This document shows positions 21,805 through 26,385 of a DNA stretch of 26,385 nt, one piece after another; the stretch's first letter is position 1; the number at the start of each line of letters is the position of its first letter. The stretch spans positions 1 to 26,385 of the IMG/VR virus record IMGVR_UViG_3300020182_000160; one strand, given 5' to 3'. Below the pieces are notes generated by a model that saw only the letters and a list, made by a program, of their open reading frames with translations, did not search any database and was not told the origin of the DNA. Source of the DNA: a virus. The position numbers and the translations under genes were made by a program.

Positions 21805-22442
21805 TAAACTATTTCTATGAAGCAATTCTGTTGATGTGTCGAACCAAAGGCACTCGCAAAAGCAACAGTCTGATAAAGGTATGAACAAGAACCACTACTA
21901 GATTGAAAAGAAACACTAGAAGAATATGACCCTGCTCCTGTCCTTGGAAAAGTTGCGGTTGGTGTTCCACTATTATTTGATTGTCCTATCCATACTTTCA
22001 TAGTTGTCCATCCTGAGTTTGAGAATGTAGCACCACTTTTTGACAAAGCAAAAGTAAAATTATTGTTTACATTTTGAAGGGAAGTGATAGTAACACCAGA
22101 TTGTCCACAAATTGAATCGATAGAATCGTCACCAAGACTGTCTCCTGCCACTGATGTACCATATCCACTTATTGTAACATATTGTTGTGCGCTATACCCT
22201 GCAACCATTGTAGTTTCGTGTACGTTTGTAACCGCAGGAGTTCCATAAAAATCTGAAAATTTAATTGTACCACTAGAAGGAACTGCATTACCAAGTTCGT
22301 CTACCGTACCTGAAGGAACATGACTTCCTCCCGCGTAATAATCACTTAAATCAAAGGTCGAAAACCCAAACTCACTAGCAATGCTTCGGTTAGTTCCTGC
22401 GGTAGACCCCAGAGATATTGTTCCTGACGTAACAATCGGCAT
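21804..22442 (-). CDS. Hypothetical virion protein with SFSDFYG-type motif
   Basis: 212 residues, MPIVTSGTISLGSTAGTNRS at the N-terminus. Ser/Thr/Gly-rich, beta-structured. It contains VPSSGTIKFSDFYGTP (about residues 54-69), a motif I associate with structural proteins of marine T4-like phages. The C-terminal half is a probable beta-sandwich (TMKVWIGQSNNSGTPTATFP; SYSSSVSFQSSSGSCSYLYQ). Its ATG overlaps the fibre gene stop at 22442 and its stop overlaps the next gene (TAATG), so three fibre-region genes are translationally chained. A receptor-binding or fibre-tip role is inference. Confidence 0.8.
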   Translation of the reverse strand: MPIVTSGTISLGSTAGTNRSIASEFGFSTFDLSDYYAGGSHVPSGTVDELGNAVPSSGTIKFSDFYGTPAVTNVHETTMVAGYSAQQYVTISGYGTSVAGDSLGDDSIDSICGQSGVTITSLQNVNNNFTFALSKSGATFSNSGWTTMKVWIGQSNNSGTPTATFPRTGAGSYSSSVSFQSSSGSCSYLYQTVAFASAFGSTHQQNCFIEIV

Positions 22443-25400
22443 TACTTCATCTCCTCAATCTGTTTCTTGAGTTCATTAATCTGTTCTTGTTGTTCTTTTA
22501 CTGCTTCAATCAATAGACCTACCATGTTACCATAAGCAACTGTCTTAGTATCGTCTTCAGTTGTATTTACAACTTCGGGTAATACCTTTTCCACTTCTTG
22601 AGCAATAACACCAGCATATACTTTTTCTTTATCTTTTTGGTCATTTCTGGTATATGTAACACCTCTTATTTGTGATACTTTTTCAATCGCGTTTGGTATT
22701 ACTGTAATATTTTCTTTTAGTCTTTCGTCTGAGAATGCAGTAACATCACCTTCTGCAGTAAGGTTTCCGTTTTCTCCGCTTACAGTTAATGCTACTGTTG
22801 ATGTACCATTTCTGTAAATTTTGAAGTCAGCACCAGAACCGTTGTTGTTGTTTTTATCAAGCATAATATAAACAGCACCATATGATGAAATGTTTAAATC
22901 ATCTGCTACAGTACCAGCATTGTTACGAGAAGTGATAGAGTGTGATGCCCCTGCATCTCCATAGAAAGTTACACCACCACCTCTTGGTATATGCACATAT
23001 CTTGCCGTAGTGGTGTTACCATCTGCTCTTAAATCAACATTACCATTAACATTGGCGACACCATTCACGCCTAATTGCCCTTGGACAGTTACTTGTGAAT
23101 TATTAACTTCAAGTCTTTCAGTACCACCTGTCACAACTCTAAATTGGTCTGCCGCATGAAACTGCGTATATGTATCAGTATCGCCTGAATGTATAATTTT
23201 ATTTGGCGTGTATAGGTCTTGGTATATAATTGCACCAGTGTTGTTAAGGCGCAAACGTGTACTGCCACCTGTAACGAAATTTTGTGTATCTGTTGCAAAC
23301 TGCTTATAATTATCAGTGTCGCCATGATGGTATATCCTGTCACCTAAATATATGTGATTTACATTATCAATAATTTGACCACCCATTGCTAACGTACCTG
23401 CCATCGTCAACGTACCTGTAAAGGTATCACTTGTATCGCTTCTAAGAAATTGTGTGCTGTCAAGTCCATCTAAATTATCTGCTTGTTTTGCTCTATCAAC
23501 CCTAACACCATAAGTGTTAGTACCATTCCAACCCATAAGAGTTGGATAAGTTCCTGCCCAAGCAACACTAGGGTCTGAGGCATTGCACGAAGTTCCACTA
23601 GGTGTAGTACCTGCTGATGCGTCAAATATAGTATGATTATTGCCGTAGTTTTTCCATGCCAACTGACCAACAACATTACCTATAACTGCGGGTGATGTAT
23701 TCCAAGTTGTCCTAGTTTTTGCGCGTAAATAATCAGCACCTTGAACACCATCTAATGTATCAGCATCTAATCCAGAACCTGAACCATCGTTTTGGTCTGA
23801 CCACAGTTTCGCCCAAGAAGTGTTTGACCCACTACCACCGAATGTAGAACTATTACCACCTCTTATATACGCATTAGCGTTTCCGGCAAAATCGACATAC
23901 ATCTGGAAACCTGTATCACTTGCATTATTTGCAACGAGTAATGTACCATAACCACCCGCACCCGATGGTCCATTTGTGAAACCTGTGTTATATCGATAAA
24001 CTCCAGATTGTTGAGCAGTATTTAAATTTGAGTTACCAGTAGCATCTGTAATCATTAATGCACTTAAATGTTTACCATCTACTGTATCAGCATCTAACCC
24101 TGAACCAGAACCATCGTTCCCTCCGTGCCATACTGTATTACCACCATAAGTAAGAGTAGAATTTCCTGCACAACCAAGTAATGTTGTTTGTTGACCAAAC
24201 GCTATAAACCCACTTGCGTTACTTTGATTACCTTTTATTCTTATAGAATTAGCAACGTTGAAGTCTTCTATCCAACAATCGTCCCCAATTCTAACTTGGT
24301 CAGCAACTAATAAATTACCAACAACTGTTGTTGCAGAACCAGTAACTTCAAATCTTTCAACACCACCAGTTACAACTCTAAATTGGTCATTATTATGAAA
24401 CTCTATATAAGTGTTTGTGTCGCCGCTATGTTTTATTTTACTAGGAACTACTAATTCACCACCAAATGTTGTTGTACCACCTTCAAGTTGAACATTTAAA
24501 GTAGAGTCAGCACCATTATCCCTTGCGATTATTTCATTATTATCAATAATAAGATTTGCGCCACTTGTTGAACCAATTTGAAGTCCATGTCCCGTACTTG
24601 TGTTTGATGCGTCGCCTGTGCCTGTTACTCTAAGAGTAGGCATCGAAACCTGAGTTCCGAATGTTGCCAATCCACTAGCAATAGTTAGTTGGTTAGTAGT
24701 GTCTCCCACAGTCCTTCTGAGTTGCAAGTCTTCGTCGTATGATGAAATAATACCTTCATCAACTTGTAACTTTTTATTTATGTAGAACTGCGACCTATCT
24801 GTTGTGATGTGACAGTTACCTGTATTCTGTGGTCCAATATCAACAATACCACTAGGAGTAGTAACTCTTATACTATCAGCACTATTTTGAGCAATCTTAG
24901 TGTTGGTATCGGTAAAATAGAGGTCTGCTCCAACTGTTAAGTCTGCAGATAGGTCTACATCTCCACCACCTGTTACTGTCAGATAATCTGTTGATGCACC
25001 CTCACCAACAGTAAATAATGGGTCTGTGTCTCCATTTTTACCAAAGGAAATATACCCCATTAAGGTTGAGTCTACTTTACGTTGTATTCTGTGTTGTGCA
25101 GTTTCCCAACTTGTTCCAGCAGAAATACGTTTATGTTCTGTCAATAAATAGTCGTTGTTGGAACTGGTATAGTGAAGAGTTAGACCTGACGTAATGTCAC
25201 CTGATGAAGTTCCTAATGAAGTACTACTAGAACCTATAGTAACTCCACTATTTTCAATCATCAATCTCCTACTACCACCAGTAAAGAAAGTTTCTTTGTC
25301 GGTTTCAAAGTGAAGATAAGTGTTTGTATCGCCATGATGAAATATTTTATCTTTTAAATATATATCCAGAACATTGTCGATAGGATTACCACCCATTGCT

Positions 25401-26385
25401 AAAGTGCCTGCCATCGTCAACGTACCTGTAAAGGTATCATTAGCATCACTTCTAAGATATGAAGCACCTTGAACACCATCAAGTGTATCGGCATCTAATC
25501 CTGAACCTGAACCATCGTTAGCATCTGTCCATACTTTACGCCAAGAGTTCCAAGTATTACCGCCACTACCATAATATGTCCTAAAATACAGTTCTGGAGT
25601 AGAAGGGTGAAATGTTGAATATAGTTGTGTTACCCCTGCTGCTGATTTTTGTACTATTAAAGAACCAGCACGATTATCAGGGTAGTTATTTCCAGTCGTA
25701 TCAGTATTTGAAGTCTGATAGTAAAATCCTGCATCTGATTCTCCATCCAAGTCATTTAGGTCAACACTACTACTAAGTTCTGTTGCGGTAGCAGGAACTA
25801 CTGCGGCATCTATGTTAAGTGTAGCAGAACCTGAAGTAGCACCGCCACTTAATCCTGTTCCTGCAACTACAGCAGTAATATCACCTGAACCACCACCCGC
25901 ATTATTATCAATATATGCCTTAATGGATTGTTGTGTTGCTAACGCAGTGGCACTATTACTTGACATGTCATCTTCGTCAAGAATGTCAGTTACTGTAACA
26001 GCACCTGTACCAGACAAACCATCAAACTCTACTGTACCTGTTACATCTAGGTTGCCTGATGGTATACTAACATTACCACCCGTAGCAATCACTAATCTTT
26101 CTGATGCCGCCGCAGTCCCCTCACTGATTGTGAAAGATGTACCTAAGTTTCCTGATATACCTGCTTTCCATTCTGCTGTAGTTACATTGTTTCGTCCAAA
26201 CGTAACATTTGGCGCACCATTCCCTCTTAGATGAATACCCCTGTAGGCAGTAGAATTAATAACTTCTATACCACCTGTTACATCTATACCACCGCTATCA
26301 ATACGCATACGTTCTGTACCCGCACTGTTTACAAATAAATGGTCTGCTTCTACGGGACTAGCAGTAAAGGCACGATGTATCATTC
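22442..26385 (-). CDS. Long tail-fibre protein with C-terminal S74 self-cleaving chaperone domain, 5' end cut
   Basis: At least 1313 residues; the frame is open to the right edge, so the ATG at 26383 is probably not the true start. The body is a repetitive, Gly/Ser/Thr/Asp-rich beta fibre. It contains several GSGSGLDADT(L/V)DG units (around residues 289, 756 and 864), FTGTLTMAGTLAMGG units (about 316 and 985), HHGDTNTY-like units and (T)GG-x-R/E-R-L-x-(I/V)-x-N units. The last ~100 residues are a peptidase S74 intramolecular chaperone: SDERLKENI with the putative Ser-Lys dyad (S1218, K1223), YAGVIAQEVEKVLPEVV, then a coiled coil to the end. By family knowledge this domain trimerises the fibre and cuts itself off before the Ser. 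Predicted receptor-binding fibre; host range cannot be read. Confidence 0.92.
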   Translation of the reverse strand, partial: MIHRAFTASPVEADHLFVNSAGTERMRIDSGGIDVTGGIEVINSTAYRGIHLRGNGAPNVTFGRNNVTTAEWKAGISGNLGTSFTISEGTAAASERLVIATGGNVSIPSGNLDVTGTVEFDGLSGTGAVTVTDILDEDDMSSNSATALATQQSIKAYIDNNAGGGSGDITAVVAGTGLSGGATSGSATLNIDAAVVPATATELSSSVDLNDLDGESDAGFYYQTSNTDTTGNNYPDNRAGSLIVQKSAAGVTQLYSTFHPSTPELYFRTYYGSGGNTWNSWRKVWTDANDGSGSGLDADTLDGVQGASYLRSDANDTFTGTLTMAGTLAMGGNPIDNVLDIYLKDKIFHHGDTNTYLHFETDKETFFTGGSRRLMIENSGVTIGSSSTSLGTSSGDITSGLTLHYTSSNNDYLLTEHKRISAGTSWETAQHRIQRKVDSTLMGYISFGKNGDTDPLFTVGEGASTDYLTVTGGGDVDLSADLTVGADLYFTDTNTKIAQNSADSIRVTTPSGIVDIGPQNTGNCHITTDRSQFYINKKLQVDEGIISSYDEDLQLRRTVGDTTNQLTIASGLATFGTQVSMPTLRVTGTGDASNTSTGHGLQIGSTSGANLIIDNNEIIARDNGADSTLNVQLEGGTTTFGGELVVPSKIKHSGDTNTYIEFHNNDQFRVVTGGVERFEVTGSATTVVGNLLVADQVRIGDDCWIEDFNVANSIRIKGNQSNASGFIAFGQQTTLLGCAGNSTLTYGGNTVWHGGNDGSGSGLDADTVDGKHLSALMITDATGNSNLNTAQQSGVYRYNTGFTNGPSGAGGYGTLLVANNASDTGFQMYVDFAGNANAYIRGGNSSTFGGSGSNTSWAKLWSDQNDGSGSGLDADTLDGVQGADYLRAKTRTTWNTSPAVIGNVVGQLAWKNYGNNHTIFDASAGTTPSGTSCNASDPSVAWAGTYPTLMGWNGTNTYGVRVDRAKQADNLDGLDSTQFLRSDTSDTFTGTLTMAGTLAMGGQIIDNVNHIYLGDRIYHHGDTDNYKQFATDTQNFVTGGSTRLRLNNTGAIIYQDLYTPNKIIHSGDTDTYTQFHAADQFRVVTGGTERLEVNNSQVTVQGQLGVNGVANVNGNVDLRADGNTTTARYVHIPRGGGVTFYGDAGASHSITSRNNAGTVADDLNISSYGAVYIMLDKNNNNGSGADFKIYRNGTSTVALTVSGENGNLTAEGDVTAFSDERLKENITVIPNAIEKVSQIRGVTYTRNDQKDKEKVYAGVIAQEVEKVLPEVVNTTEDDTKTVAYGNMVGLLIEAVKEQQEQINELKKQIEEMK
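23381..23430 (-). repeat. Fibre gene DNA repeat, copy 2
   Basis: This 50-nt stretch is nearly identical (about three differences) to 25391-25440. It encodes the FTGTLTMAGTLAMGG fibre unit. The repeat continues at protein level into the following IDNV-x-x-IYL-x-D-(K/R)-I-(F/Y)-HHGDT segment. Confidence 0.9.
25391..25440 (-). repeat. Fibre gene DNA repeat, copy 1
   Basis: Partner of 23381-23430, about 2 kb apart in the same gene. It is flanked at 25471-25519 by one of three near-identical segments encoding the LDADTLDG unit; the others are at about 23750-23791 and 24081-24118. Confidence 0.9.

Noticed and set aside
21805-21888. Longer start for the 282-residue tail-region protein
   Set aside because: The added Cys-rich segment lies entirely within the upstream gene. 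The TAATG overlap at 21804 matches the coupling pattern used throughout.
1-26385. tRNA genes, CRISPR arrays, insertion sequences, introns or homing endonucleases
   Set aside because: Looked for and not seen; coding sequence fills nearly all of the window and the repeats found are fibre-domain repeats.

Overview
This is an almost gap-free piece of a T4-like myovirus (Straboviridae/Kyanoviridae-type contractile-tailed phage). Evidence is direct protein-level recognition of T4 core proteins in the canonical order 13-14-15-16-17-18-19-20-67-x-21-22-23, followed by uvsY-uvsW-55-47-46. The DNA is AT-rich and the proteins differ clearly from T4 itself (for example gp23 of 441 residues, gp22 of 347, gp16 of 113). 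This layout is the one I associate with marine T4-like phages (cyanophages, pelagiphages and relatives). No photosynthesis or other host-diagnostic gene is present, so the host cannot be named from this window.

Layout, reading the minus strand from high to low coordinates. (1) 26385-20853: tail-fibre region. It holds a very long repetitive fibre ending in an S74-type self-cleaving chaperone domain (cut by the window edge), two unassigned virion-type proteins chained by a TAATG overlap, and two small ORFs. (2) 20571-16214: neck, tail-completion and terminase genes 13, 14, 15, 16, 17, tightly packed and overlapping. (3) 16116-8642: tail sheath 18, tail tube 19, portal 20, scaffold 67, a 70-residue protein in the gene 68 position, protease 21, scaffold 22 and capsid 23, closed by a textbook UUCG-loop terminator. 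(4) 8464-6589: a six-to-seven gene block of small, mostly unrecognised proteins behind an early promoter, including a 51-residue membrane protein and a cupin. (5) 6087-6617: the only plus-strand gene, a tail-tube-fold protein resembling the central domain of gp54. (6) 5972-1: recombination and late-transcription genes uvsY, a 62-residue protein, uvsW, an Sm-like 155-residue protein, gp55, a 60-residue protein, gp47 and gp46 (cut by the window edge).

Two promoter classes can be read by eye. Six sites fit TTGACT-17 nt-TATAAT (host sigma-70 type, presumably early/middle): five precede uvsY, gp55, gp47, gp46 and the small-gene cluster, and one on the plus strand precedes nothing obvious. Four sites are perfect T4-type late boxes, TATAAATA: before gp18, the gene-68-position ORF, the 86-residue ORF upstream of gp13, and the plus-strand tail-tube-like gene. 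The gp55 encoded here is the expected reader of the late boxes, and its C-terminus carries a plausible sliding-clamp binding tail. In outline the window couples recombination-dependent replication (46/47, UvsY, UvsW) to late transcription (gp55) and to head, neck, tail and packaging genes.

No tRNA, CRISPR array, insertion sequence, integrase or homing endonuclease was seen. The most interesting items are the orphan plus-strand promoter, the late promoter that butts against a start codon (predicting a leaderless mRNA), the near-identical leader shared by uvsY and gp47, the plus-strand gp54-like gene, and the small-gene cluster.
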